Assembly: GCA_021811625.1 (NCBI GenBank)
Contig: JAJZNU010000005.1
Location: 1 to 64,000, forward strand
Source of the DNA: a bacterium
GTDB taxonomy: Bacteria; Patescibacteriota; Saccharimonadia; Saccharimonadales; UBA4665
Length of the DNA: 64,000 nt
Direction: 5' to 3'
Positions within the stretch are counted from its first letter, which is position 1. Every line of letters starts with the position of its first letter. Positions 1 to 7,948 of this stretch are shown piece after piece. Below the pieces are notes generated by a model that saw only the letters and a program-made list of their open reading frames with translations, was not told the DNA's origin and made no database searches. A program made the translations under genes and the position numbers.

Positions 1-38
1 GGTGCTATGTAGTTGTTTTTGTTTTGGTTCATAAAAAG

Positions 39-68
39 TATCCTTATTAGTTTGTACCAATAAGGATA
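39..68 (-). terminator. Terminator-like hairpin, minus strand
   Basis: A perfect 10-bp inverted repeat (arms 39-48 and 59-68, 10-nt loop). Read on the minus strand it is followed at once by C and five Ts, the form of a Rho-independent terminator. No minus-strand gene is visible between here and position 1101, so it would have to serve an unrecognised transcript. Confidence 0.4.
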
Positions 69-154
69 CGGTACCGGGGACCTAAGTACTACTAGCTACA
101 GGGGCGCTAAGTGCGATTGCCCTGTGAGAACTTGAACGATGGTTAGGACACACT

Positions 155-182
155 TTGGTACTAGGGTCAAATGTGATAAGAT
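155..182 (+). promoter_or_regulatory. Putative sigma70 promoter of the zinc-ribbon gene
   Basis: TTGGTA (155-160), 16-nt spacer, TAAGAT (177-182). The start would fall near 189, giving a leader of about 65 nt that ends in a purine-rich Shine-Dalgarno stretch (about 238-249) ahead of the ATG at 255. Prediction from sequence only. Confidence 0.35.
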
Positions 183-254
183 AACGATGTCTTAAGTCAA
201 GACAAGGATTGGCGGAAGCCGAGAACCTTTACAATTGAAAGAAAGAAGGCCACT

Positions 255-593
255 ATGGCAACAATCACAGCCTCATGCCCAACATGCGGCGACATAAAAG
301 TGACGTCCCGCGAAGTGCAGGTGCAGGTCTGTTCGGCAACCGATGAAGCGACTTACTCGCTTCTTTGTCCAGAATGCCGGTTGATTGTCAATAAACCAGC
401 CGAGCCGCGTGTAGTAGAGTTGTTGGCTTCCGCTGGCGTAAGGGTTGTCCACTGGGACCTCCCTAAAGAGCTTAACGAGCAAAAAATCGGCCCACCCATT
501 AGCTATGACGACCTTATCGCCTTTCATTTTGAGATCCAGTACACAAACTGGCTTGAGCTCATAACTGGCGGAGGTCAAAACGGTGCTGATTAG
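255..593 (+). CDS. Small zinc-ribbon protein, actinobacterial-type family
   Basis: 112 aa, function unknown. The N-terminal third has two CxxC pairs (CPTC near residues 8-11, CPEC near 38-41), a likely zinc ribbon. A C-terminal part follows with GPPISYDDLIAFHF, then NWLELI. From memory, short proteins with the same order (MATI-ASCPTCG start, GPP-x-DDLLDFH near the end) are common in Actinobacteria, the host phylum of cultivated Saccharibacteria. A host-to-epibiont transfer is therefore possible, but it is inference. The gene stands alone, with a purine-rich Shine-Dalgarno before the ATG and its own predicted promoter. The product is soluble, with no signal peptide. Confidence 0.8.
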   Translation: MATITASCPTCGDIKVTSREVQVQVCSATDEATYSLLCPECRLIVNKPAEPRVVELLASAGVRVVHWDLPKELNEQKIGPPISYDDLIAFHFEIQYTNWLELITGGGQNGAD

Positions 594-1100
594 TCCGGAG
601 AGCTCGGGGAAACCCCACCCTCCAGACCAGGCCGACGCGGATGAGACTTGGTCTCCCGAATAAAATACGCGAATAGGTCGCCGATTATTCGGGAGACTGC
701 TGTTCTCTCCACTCCCCCATCTTCTTTCAATTTTCCCATTTCGCCAATCCTACTTTTACTTTGAAGTTGCACAATTTCAGTAAATTAAATAGCCCATAGC
801 CCTAACCAGGAATTGGTACCGCCACCTCTTCTCGACTGGACATCGACTCTTATTTGGTACCTATGGTGGTAGTCTGGAGCCCATGCATTAAGGTCAAGGG
901 TTATTCAGTTTAGTCTAAGCCAATTGCGAGCGGGATTCACAGCCTTGTCTGAGCGCTGGATCAGCTAGACACACGTGATGCTAGTCGCTGGGTTTGATAT
1001 ACCGTTCAACGGCATCTCGGATCTAAATAATCACTTTATTTTACCGATGAATAGATTTATATCAATTGGCGTGAGAGATTTATGCTACGGCTTGTAACAA
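594..1100. other. 507-bp convergent intergenic region, no gene recognised
   Basis: Lies between the 3' ends of two convergent genes. Apart from the inverted repeat at 651-697 and an AT-rich stretch at about 1021-1080, I see no convincing open frame, tRNA, or conserved core of RNase P RNA, tmRNA or SRP RNA on either strand. It is long for this compact genome. Confidence 0.6.
651..697. repeat. Perfect 13-bp inverted repeat, 21-nt loop
   Basis: Arms 651-663 (GTCTCCCGAATAA) and 685-697 are exact reverse complements. Neither strand has a T tract after the stem, so it is not a classical terminator. It begins 58 bp after the zinc-ribbon stop codon and could stabilise that mRNA's 3' end or belong to a structured RNA. 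Confidence 0.7.
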
Positions 1101-2732
1101 CTATCCCTGCGGAAGATGCTCGTGCCACCGGGTAACATACTCGGTTCGGAGTAAAGGCTTGACATCATCCAAGGCAACGTCCATTTTTACTCCCGGATTT
1201 AAAATATTATACGGATCAAAAATTTTTTTCACTTTCTGCATCACGACATAAACCTCATCTGAATACAGTCGTTTCAGATATGGTGCTCGGAGCCTTCCAT
1301 CGCTTCCGGAGGAAGCTGTAGACCCCTTCAGACTAATAGCCAAGGAGTAGTACTCTTCCATTAGCCTAAATAGCAACTGTCGGCTTCCCACCTGTCCGAC
1401 ATCAAGATAAGGTCTGACGTAGACATCCCCGTCACCGGCGTGAGCCCAAAGCGGCGCGCTAAGTTGGTGGCTTTTTAAAATTGCGTAGACTCCATCGAGA
1501 AACTCGGCATACTTATGGATTGGGACTATGGCCCCCTCCATAATGGGGAGCGCCTTGAAATTCTTATCTGAATGCATGAGGGTAGTACCCACGGCCCGTC
1601 TAAGTTTCCACAGGCTGGCTTGCTCGCTTTCGTCGGTCGTTACCCGACATCCGGTGCTATATTTCTGTAAAATCTTCAAAGCTTTTTTAGCAGCCTTTTT
1701 CTGCTGCCGTTCGCCGTGATCATCGAACTCGACAATTAATACCAGCTCGGGATAAGGCGGTTGGATGACGTCCTTAAGTTGATTGGGATTGATCTTTTGA
1801 TTAATCTCCAATAATCCCCGGTCAACCATTTCGATCGATGACGGTAAATCATCTAACAACCTTAACTCGGCGATGGCATCCTGCGCTTTTTTGCGATCAT
1901 CGAACATACCGACTAACAGGGTCGTTACCGGATTAAAAGCAATAGTATCGAGTGTCGCTTCGGTAATGATACCTAAAGTTCCTTGAGACCCAACCAATAA
2001 CGGCGTTAGATCAAAGCCGTCTTTGGTTTTTACGTCGGCCAGATTGTATCCGGCGGTATTGTTACTAACCTTAATCTTGGAATCGACAACTATCTTCCTG
2101 TTTTCTTCCAAGAGGGTGTCAACCGCGCGGTAGATTTCTCCCTCGAAAGTTGCCAGTCCTAGCTTTTTGTTAAGGTCACGCTTATTCAGCCGTTCAGTTT
2201 CAATTACTTCACCGTTGGCCAACACCACCCTGAGTCCCTTGACGTACTCCTGAGTGTTGCCATATTTAACCGTCTTCTCTCCCGATATGTTATCGGCAAT
2301 CCCTCCGCCAATCGTCGAGAATTCGGCGCTATGAGGCAAAGGAGGTAGGAATTGGCCGTGAGTTTTTAATGTTTGGTCAACTTTACCGTAATTGGCACCG
2401 GGCTCGACCTTAACTAGACCGCTCTTGCTCTCAAGCTCGACAATACGATTCATGTGGGCCGGGAAAATCATTAAAATGCCCTTACCTAAAGCGGCGCCGG
2501 TATTGTTGCTCCCGCTGCCACGGGGGGTGACGGGAATAATTCGTCCCCGCTCCGCCAGCTGCCAGGCGAAACGCATCGTCTTTCTAACGTCACTCTCACC
2601 GTACGGGTAAACGACTACCGAAGGTTTAAGGGTCAAAATACTGTTATCCGTTGAAAAGTGGTTTAGGGTATCTTCAGCGGTAGTGACTTCTCCCGTTAAA
2701 TGTTCTTGCAGATAATGCGCAAGCTTACTCAT
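1101..2732 (-). CDS. FAD-linked oxidase (GlcD/D-lactate dehydrogenase-like)
   Basis: 543 aa. The N-terminal PCMH-type FAD-binding domain carries PRGSGSNNTGAA at residues 70-81 and GSQGTLGIITEATL further on. The C-terminal FAD-oxidase domain has HAGDGDVYVRPY, matching the HAGDG-N/D-x-H signature, and ends with KKIFDPYNILNPG, typical of GlcD and cytochrome-type D-lactate dehydrogenases. It would oxidise a 2-hydroxyacid such as D-lactate or glycolate and pass electrons to an acceptor that cannot be told from sequence. No cysteine-rich Fe-S domain is fused, unlike the longer FAD/Fe-S members. Transcribed alone; the nearest upstream gene on its strand is the tRNA. The exact substrate is not determined. 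Confidence 0.88.
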   Translation of the reverse strand: MSKLAHYLQEHLTGEVTTAEDTLNHFSTDNSILTLKPSVVVYPYGESDVRKTMRFAWQLAERGRIIPVTPRGSGSNNTGAALGKGILMIFPAHMNRIVELESKSGLVKVEPGANYGKVDQTLKTHGQFLPPLPHSAEFSTIGGGIADNISGEKTVKYGNTQEYVKGLRVVLANGEVIETERLNKRDLNKKLGLATFEGEIYRAVDTLLEENRKIVVDSKIKVSNNTAGYNLADVKTKDGFDLTPLLVGSQGTLGIITEATLDTIAFNPVTTLLVGMFDDRKKAQDAIAELRLLDDLPSSIEMVDRGLLEINQKINPNQLKDVIQPPYPELVLIVEFDDHGERQQKKAAKKALKILQKYSTGCRVTTDESEQASLWKLRRAVGTTLMHSDKNFKALPIMEGAIVPIHKYAEFLDGVYAILKSHQLSAPLWAHAGDGDVYVRPYLDVGQVGSRQLLFRLMEEYYSLAISLKGSTASSGSDGRLRAPYLKRLYSDEVYVVMQKVKKIFDPYNILNPGVKMDVALDDVKPLLRTEYVTRWHEHLPQG

Positions 2733-2838
2733 GATGACGCTATGTTATGCCCTCCCGTTACGTTTTTAATTTTTCTCATTGTTATGATATCACATCGCCA
2801 GGACCGCTGCCCGAGACTTTCCGCTTAAGGTACTTCTC

Positions 2839-2865
2839 GCCACGAAGATTAAACGGCTTCGTGGC
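2839..2865. repeat. 9-bp perfect stem-loop near the tRNA-Leu 3' end
   Basis: GCCACGAAG (2839-2847) pairs with CTTCGTGGC (2857-2865) over a 9-nt loop. On the plus strand AACGTATTTTT follows, a weak terminator form, but no plus-strand gene ends here. On the minus strand it lies about 35 nt beyond the tRNA-Leu 3' end and could bound that transcript. Confidence 0.5.
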
Positions 2866-2899
2866 AACGTATTTTTAACTTAACAATAAAAGTCCGGTT

Positions 2900-2983
2900 T
2901 GGTGCCGAGGAGAGGACTTGAACCTCCATGGATTGCTCCGCTAGCTCCTAAAGCTAGTGCGTCTACCATTTCGCCACCTCGGC
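2900..2983 (-). tRNA. tRNA-Leu (UAG)
   Basis: 84 nt including an encoded CCA. The 7-bp acceptor stem is GCCGAGG paired with CCTCGGC, with discriminator A. The D arm contains GGCGAAATGGTAGAC. The anticodon stem CTAGC/GCTAG encloses loop TTTAGGA, giving anticodon UAG, which reads CUA and probably other CUN codons. A class II long variable arm (about GGAGCAATCC) and the T arm GAGGTTCAAGTCCTC follow. Confidence 0.96.
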
Positions 2984-3023
2984 ATTCTTAAGTACATCTC
3001 GCCACGCCCCACCAGACATAGAT

Positions 3024-3053
3024 TTGACAAAACATGGCCTCGTAACCGATAGT
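3024..3053 (+). promoter_or_regulatory. Promoter, near-leaderless start
   Basis: TTGACA (3024-3029), 18-nt spacer, GATAGT (3048-3053). The ATG at 3063 lies only 9 nt after the -10 box, so the transcript would start 2-3 nt before, or at, the start codon. Confidence 0.5.
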
Positions 3054-3062
3054 TTAAGGTAA

Positions 3063-3692
3063 ATGAGCAAAAAACGAAAGAGCCCGGAAGCACCGGAACC
3101 AATAAATTTTCCCGGGGCATTTGAGCTATTCCGACCAAGCTGGCAGGCCCTAAAGCTCAATCTCATAACCTTTTTGGAATTGATTTTATTACCAATTTTA
3201 GTCAGTCTGCTCTCGTTCGTCGGCGGCCATAACGGGAACTGGACATTCAGTATTTTGTCGTACGTCGTAACGATACTGACGGGTCCTGCCCTTATATTGA
3301 CGCAGTTAAAAAGTGTCGCCGGTAAACAGATAGACTTTTTACCAGCTATTCGCGAAAGTCTACCCTACGTCTGGCGATATCTCTTGCTGCTGCTGTGTAT
3401 CGGTTTCGTAACCCTGGTCGGACTGGTTCTCCTGATCATTCCGGGCCTGTTTATGATCAAACGATACCTGTTATCGCCTTACTACCTGATGGACCGGGAC
3501 GTCAAGGTATTTGAAGCCATGCGCCTTTCGGCGGCAGACTCCAAGCGCTTCGGGATGGCCATTTGGGGAATTCTCGGCGTTTACCTGTTGCTGGCCGTTT
3601 TGTCCCTGGTCCTGATCGGCTATATTTTGTTCTACGTATATCTATGTGCTCCGGCTATTCGCTACCGGCAGATAAAGGAAGTCGCCGCCTAA
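3063..3692 (+). CDS. Polytopic membrane protein, unknown function
   Basis: 209 aa with a short basic cytoplasmic N terminus (MSKKRKSPEAPEP) and about four to five hydrophobic segments, including a long leucine-rich one near residues 100-130 followed by IIPGLFMIKRYLLSPYYLMDRD. That last stretch recalls uncharacterised membrane families (DUF975 or glycerophosphodiesterase-membrane-domain type) in which a P-G-x-x-x-x-R/K-Y-x-L-x-P motif follows a helix pair. No catalytic residues are apparent. The stop codon overlaps by 4 nt the stop of the convergent rsmD. Confidence 0.8.
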   Translation: MSKKRKSPEAPEPINFPGAFELFRPSWQALKLNLITFLELILLPILVSLLSFVGGHNGNWTFSILSYVVTILTGPALILTQLKSVAGKQIDFLPAIRESLPYVWRYLLLLLCIGFVTLVGLVLLIIPGLFMIKRYLLSPYYLMDRDVKVFEAMRLSAADSKRFGMAIWGILGVYLLLAVLSLVLIGYILFYVYLCAPAIRYRQIKEVAA

Positions 3693-4216
3693 TTTGGTCG
3701 GTAATAAATTAACTGGGCATCACCATAGTTGCGTACTGTGAGCGTTTTCATCCCCGTAAGAGTCGGTGGCGCAAGTTTGCCGGGATACGAAAGCACGAAA
3801 ATGCCTGTCGTCGTGACCCGGGAAGTCAATCTTTCTATAAGTTGAGCGTTGATATCGTCGTATGGCGGATCGGCCAGAACAATGTCAAATGTCTCAGTGG
3901 ATGTTTCTAGCCAGGACCCGACCCCGGCGCGGATCAGCTTTGCTTGGTTTTTAAGTTCCAGTTGTCTAATGTTTTCCTCGATCACAACCTGAGCGGAACG
4001 GTCATGTTCAACCAGTGTTGCCGTGGCTGCGCCGCGGCTCAGCGCCTCGTACGCCAACCCGCCGCTTCCCGCAAAGCAATCAAGAACGCTTAAGCCTTCA
4101 ATATCGCCTAATGCACTAAATATGGCGCCGCGCATTTTATCGCTCATCGGATGGGTCCGTCGGCCGTTAGGTGTTGAAAAATGACGACCGCCAAGTGTAC
4201 CGGAAATTATCCTCAT
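3689..4216 (-). CDS. rsmD: 16S rRNA (guanine-966-N2)-methyltransferase RsmD
   Basis: 175 aa from MRIISG. Rossmann-fold SAM methyltransferase with VLDCFAGSGGLAYEALSRGA (SAM-binding loop) and ADPPYD (catalytic DPPY). Family members methylate G966 in assembled 30S subunits. The reading frame extends 15 codons further upstream, but MRIISG is the canonical start of the family and its ATG overlaps the upstream gene's TGA (ATGA at 4213-4216). That start therefore implies translational coupling to the upstream gene. Confidence 0.93.
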   Translation of the reverse strand: MRIISGTLGGRHFSTPNGRRTHPMSDKMRGAIFSALGDIEGLSVLDCFAGSGGLAYEALSRGAATATLVEHDRSAQVVIEENIRQLELKNQAKLIRAGVGSWLETSTETFDIVLADPPYDDINAQLIERLTSRVTTTGIFVLSYPGKLAPPTLTGMKTLTVRNYGDAQLIYYRPN

Positions 4217-5007
4217 TCTGCCTTCTTGACTACGCCGGCCTCGCATAGGGCGCCGTACCACGCCAGCGTTACTAGCTTGACCATTCGCGGCACCAGCTCC
4301 CGGCGCACCAGCCTTGTCAGTTTCCAGTTCCAGCCTTTTTTATGAAAGCGTTTTAACATGTCAAAAGAATCAACCTCGCGAGCATACCGCTCAAAAAATT
4401 CTACCAAGCTGTCGGCAGAAAGAACTTTAACTTCATCCGGGGTAAGTTTGATCATTGATGGCGTCATGGGGGTTGCCGCCAAGCCGGCATTGGCCTCAAA
4501 ATAGGTATGCAGTGTCAGCATTCCGCCCGGACCCACCAACTTCCAGTTTTTGACCACGGAGTGAAGTGCGGATGAAGACTTGACCAAAAGGTGTGAACTC
4601 ACCGTTTCCCGATCATGAATGGGGGCTTTGTGGAGTTCTTCAAGTTCGGCCTCAACCGGTCGATGATGAGGTGGCGTAAGGCCGTCTACCAGCGCGTGCG
4701 CTAGCCAGGCCGCCTCAAAGGCGCTCTGTTCCTCGTCGCCCTCCACCAGACGCCGTACCAACTCCTGATAGTGCTCCTTAAGAGTGTTTAAAAACGGCAA
4801 CGGCGATACGCTGCCGGTTGGATCATAGTAATGCCAAGGGGCTGTTTTACCTCCGGAGTAAAGTCTGGGTGAGTCTGGACCGCGGGCTCCTTCGTAATGA
4901 AGAATCTCGGTAATTTTCAGTATGGGGATATCCGACACCAGATTACGCAGCTTGGCATATGCCAGTTTGTCAATTTTTTGATGGGTCTGCAATAAGCGTG
5001 AATACAT
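4213..5007 (-). CDS. Putative zinc PLC/P1-nuclease-like protein
   Basis: 264 aa from MYSRLL (an upstream in-frame TTG is less likely). The segment WLAHALVDGLTPPHHRP near residues 101-117 has H-x3-D-x5-HH, resembling the H...D...H zinc ligands of zinc-dependent phospholipase C/S1-P1 nucleases, whose fold is all-helical. Additional histidines at about 37 and 59 could complete a metal site. No signal peptide is seen, which is unusual for PLC-type enzymes. It lies 19 nt after recG and is ATGA-coupled to rsmD, so it belongs to the recG-rsmD transcript. The function is inference; a non-enzymatic helical protein is possible. Confidence 0.75.
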   Translation of the reverse strand: MYSRLLQTHQKIDKLAYAKLRNLVSDIPILKITEILHYEGARGPDSPRLYSGGKTAPWHYYDPTGSVSPLPFLNTLKEHYQELVRRLVEGDEEQSAFEAAWLAHALVDGLTPPHHRPVEAELEELHKAPIHDRETVSSHLLVKSSSALHSVVKNWKLVGPGGMLTLHTYFEANAGLAATPMTPSMIKLTPDEVKVLSADSLVEFFERYAREVDSFDMLKRFHKKGWNWKLTRLVRRELVPRMVKLVTLAWYGALCEAGVVKKAE

Positions 5008-5026
5008 CGTTTCTACCAAACAATTA

Positions 5027-7063
5027 TCAGTTTAAGTTTGTTACCAGTCGAAGCTTGGTAATCCGTTTAGTTAGCTGTGAATAGTTTAGCAGATTATCCT
5101 TCTCCATGAATTCTCTCGCCGCCCTAACCGCAGAGCGTATTAATTCGGTGTCACTAAGCTCGGCAATTCTCAGGTCCAACACTCCATGCTGAAGCGTGCC
5201 GTAGATCGCCCCGGGTCCGCGTAGTTTCAAATCAAGCTCGGCTAATTCGAATCCGTCGGTTGAGCTCTCTAAGGCCTTCAGCCGCTGGGTCGGTGCACTC
5301 GACTTACTAAGCATCAGATAGCACGACCCCGGGTACTGACCGCGGCCGACCCGACCCCGTAGTTGATGGAGTTGGGCCAGTCCAAAGCGTTCCGCGCTTT
5401 CCACCACCATGATAGTGGCATTCGGAACATCCACCCCTACTTCTATAACCGTTGTCGACACCAGAATATCCAGATCGCCGGCCACGAATTGTTCCATAAT
5501 TCGGTTCTTTTCGGAGGGCTTCTGTCGTCCATGGAGCAAACCGATTCGGCGATGCTTAAACGACGACGACTTGAGAGTTTTGTAGACTTCCTCGGCGGAA
5601 CTGACCGAGGGATCGCCGTTTTCGGTAATTTGCGGGGTGACCACGAACATTTGACGTCCTCGCTCTAGCTCCTTATCGATTTTAGAGTAAAGCCTGAGCC
5701 GCGAACCGGGTACAACGAGCTTAGTGGTAACCGGAGCGCGTCCTGAAGGCATGGTTTGCAGCCGGGATATGTCGAGTTCGCCAAAAACGGTTAGAGCCAG
5801 CGACCGGGGAATCGGCGTGGCGCTAAGGCTTAGTACATGCGGCATATGTCCGGCTTTAGACATCAGAGCCTTTCGCTGATTAACTCCGAAACGATGCTGC
5901 TCGTCGATAATGACCAACGCCAGTTTATGGATGTCAACGGCGTCAGCAATTACGGCGTGAGTACCGATAATGAAGGCCGCTTGTCCCGACGAGATCGCCT
6001 GATGGGCCCTGGCCTTAGCGGCAGGAGATAAGGAGCCGACCAGTAAACTAACCGAATCGGCCATCTTCAGCGGCTTGAGCAGCTTATATATGGTATCGGC
6101 ATGTTGACGAGCCAGAATTTCGGTCGGCGCCATCAAAACCACCTGATAACCTTGAGCCAAAGCCATTAATGACCCCATCGCCGCTACCACGGTTTTTCCG
6201 GAGCCGACATCCCCTTCTACTAAACGATTCATCGGCTGAGGTCGTTCTAAATCCATATATATCCGCATCACGGCCACTCGTTGGTCGTCGGTCAGTTTAA
6301 ACGGTAGCCCGGAAACAAACTCTCTGGCCAATTCTGGCTCAAACTTAACGGGCAGGGACGGTTCATCTTTGACATCCGCCTTATTCATCAGACTAGCCAG
6401 CACGAGCGAGAAGACTTCCTCGAATCCGATCCGTCGCCGGGCGGCGAGGAGATTTGCCGTGTTTGCCGGAAAGTGTATTGCCTCGGTCGCCTCCGAGCGG
6501 CCGATAAGGTCGTAGCTCTTCAAAAGCCAGTCAGGTAAGGTCTCGGGCAGTTCGGCTATTAATGGGCGGACCTCAGACACGGCTCGTCTTATTTGCCGGC
6601 TCGTCAAACCTTTGGTCTCTTTGTATATTGGTACGATTCGAGCGGTGTTCAAAGGAAATTCACTGACAAGTTCCACGGTGGGATTCATTATCGCCAACCG
6701 GCCTCTGCCGAACTCAAATTGACCCGATATGTAGTAAGGAACCCCTGGTTTAAGGGCGGCAGCACGGTAGGGTTGATTAAACCAAACCAAGCGAACACTG
6801 CTGGTTTCATCGCTTGCCACAGCCTCGGTGACGTGCAGTCCGCGTCGGACATACCGCCCCTTGGCCTGTTTGATTTCGGCTCTGATGCTCACGGCTCCGG
6901 GTTTGAGACGGGCTATCGGCGTTAATACAGAGTAGTCGTCATATCGTCTGGGGTAGTAGTCAATCAGCCCGGCAATATCTTTAATACCGATCGATGCCAG
7001 TTTGTCGGCCAGTACTTGACCGATACCCTTAATAATGATTAGTTCGTCACTGAGTTTAGCCAT
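5027..7063 (-). CDS. recG: ATP-dependent DNA helicase RecG
   Basis: 678 aa, the usual length. An N-terminal helix-hairpin-helix-like stretch (IIIKGIGQVLADKLASIGI) leads into the wedge/OB domain (about 60-150). SF2 motor: Walker A GDVGSGKT near 285, DEQH box near 384, SATPIPRSL, then the helicase C domain with STTVIEVGVDVPNATIMVV and QLRGRVGRG, and the C-terminal TRG region. RecG remodels stalled replication forks and Holliday junctions. It is first of a probable three-gene unit with the PLC-like gene and rsmD. Confidence 0.97.
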   Translation of the reverse strand: MAKLSDELIIIKGIGQVLADKLASIGIKDIAGLIDYYPRRYDDYSVLTPIARLKPGAVSIRAEIKQAKGRYVRRGLHVTEAVASDETSSVRLVWFNQPYRAAALKPGVPYYISGQFEFGRGRLAIMNPTVELVSEFPLNTARIVPIYKETKGLTSRQIRRAVSEVRPLIAELPETLPDWLLKSYDLIGRSEATEAIHFPANTANLLAARRRIGFEEVFSLVLASLMNKADVKDEPSLPVKFEPELAREFVSGLPFKLTDDQRVAVMRIYMDLERPQPMNRLVEGDVGSGKTVVAAMGSLMALAQGYQVVLMAPTEILARQHADTIYKLLKPLKMADSVSLLVGSLSPAAKARAHQAISSGQAAFIIGTHAVIADAVDIHKLALVIIDEQHRFGVNQRKALMSKAGHMPHVLSLSATPIPRSLALTVFGELDISRLQTMPSGRAPVTTKLVVPGSRLRLYSKIDKELERGRQMFVVTPQITENGDPSVSSAEEVYKTLKSSSFKHRRIGLLHGRQKPSEKNRIMEQFVAGDLDILVSTTVIEVGVDVPNATIMVVESAERFGLAQLHQLRGRVGRGQYPGSCYLMLSKSSAPTQRLKALESSTDGFELAELDLKLRGPGAIYGTLQHGVLDLRIAELSDTELIRSAVRAAREFMEKDNLLNYSQLTKRITKLRLVTNLN

Positions 7064-7111
7064 CGATACTAAATAGTATAGTGGTGTTTACGGGTAGTAT
7101 GTTAACCTTGG

Positions 7112-7903
7112 CTATTTTGACCTTGGTTTCTTGCTTAGTAAAAAGAAGACGCTGGGCCCGAAGAAAGTCTTGGCTAGCGTTGGTTGCAGAATCCCCTCGA
7201 CGGCAAGGAGCACCTGTCTGGGAACCAGTTTTTTAAGCGAAGGACTGCGAAGATTTGAGACCGACAGAATTCTCTCCACTTTCAGACCGGCGTCGTCGAG
7301 CTGCTTCATGACCGTGTGGGGGTTATGGTTTACGAAAGCTACTTCCCCGTTACGTTTGTTGGCCGCCGAACGAATATCGACTGGCTGGAGCGGAAGTTTT
7401 TTACCTCGCAGTAAGTATTTCACTCGGTTCCGGGCATGCGCATAGTTAGCCACTTCGATGATAGCCAACCCATTTTTTGGCGCAAGCACTCGGGCTATTT
7501 CCGCGAGCTCGGGGCCCGGATCAGGCAAATGGTGCATTACCCTAATCATGATCAATAAATCAACTGAGTCATCTTTGAAGTCTAAGCTGTCGGCCTGACC
7601 AAGATTTCTTTTGATTTTTGGCTGACTTTTCAAAAAATCTTTAGCTATATCCAATTGTTTGGAGCTGGGTTCAGTGAGAGTGACATCGTCCGCATATTCA
7701 GCCAGGACTTTACTGAGTCTACCGTAGCCGCCGCCGACATCAACCGCCTGCTTAAAGTGCTTACCATTTAATAACCGTCTGATGGCCATAACCTCGGCCA
7801 GGTGTTCATAGTCTCGCCCCTGCCAATAGTCCAAATAGTTGTGCTTGGGATCGTTATACTGGTCGGCTTTTTTGGTAGATACTGGTTGTTTTGACATCAG
7901 CAT
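7112..7903 (-). CDS. Class I SAM-dependent methyltransferase
   Basis: 263 aa. Methyltransf_11-type core: AVDVGGGYGRLSKVLAEYAD (motif I) near residues 56-75, LTEPSSKQLDIA (acidic motif II), DDSVDLLIMIRVMHHLPDP (motif IV) and IARVLAPKNGLAIIEVANY. The remaining C-terminal 90 residues are basic, with KYLLRGKKLP. The substrate cannot be inferred: both small molecules (UbiE-like) and lipids are possible. No SD is evident before the MLMSK start, and the second ATG (two codons on) is equally possible. Confidence 0.85.
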   Translation of the reverse strand: MLMSKQPVSTKKADQYNDPKHNYLDYWQGRDYEHLAEVMAIRRLLNGKHFKQAVDVGGGYGRLSKVLAEYADDVTLTEPSSKQLDIAKDFLKSQPKIKRNLGQADSLDFKDDSVDLLIMIRVMHHLPDPGPELAEIARVLAPKNGLAIIEVANYAHARNRVKYLLRGKKLPLQPVDIRSAANKRNGEVAFVNHNPHTVMKQLDDAGLKVERILSVSNLRSPSLKKLVPRQVLLAVEGILQPTLAKTFFGPSVFFLLSKKPRSK

Positions 7904-7948
7904 GAAGTATAGGATAGTAATTTATCTGGTGCAAACGTAAATTTTAGC

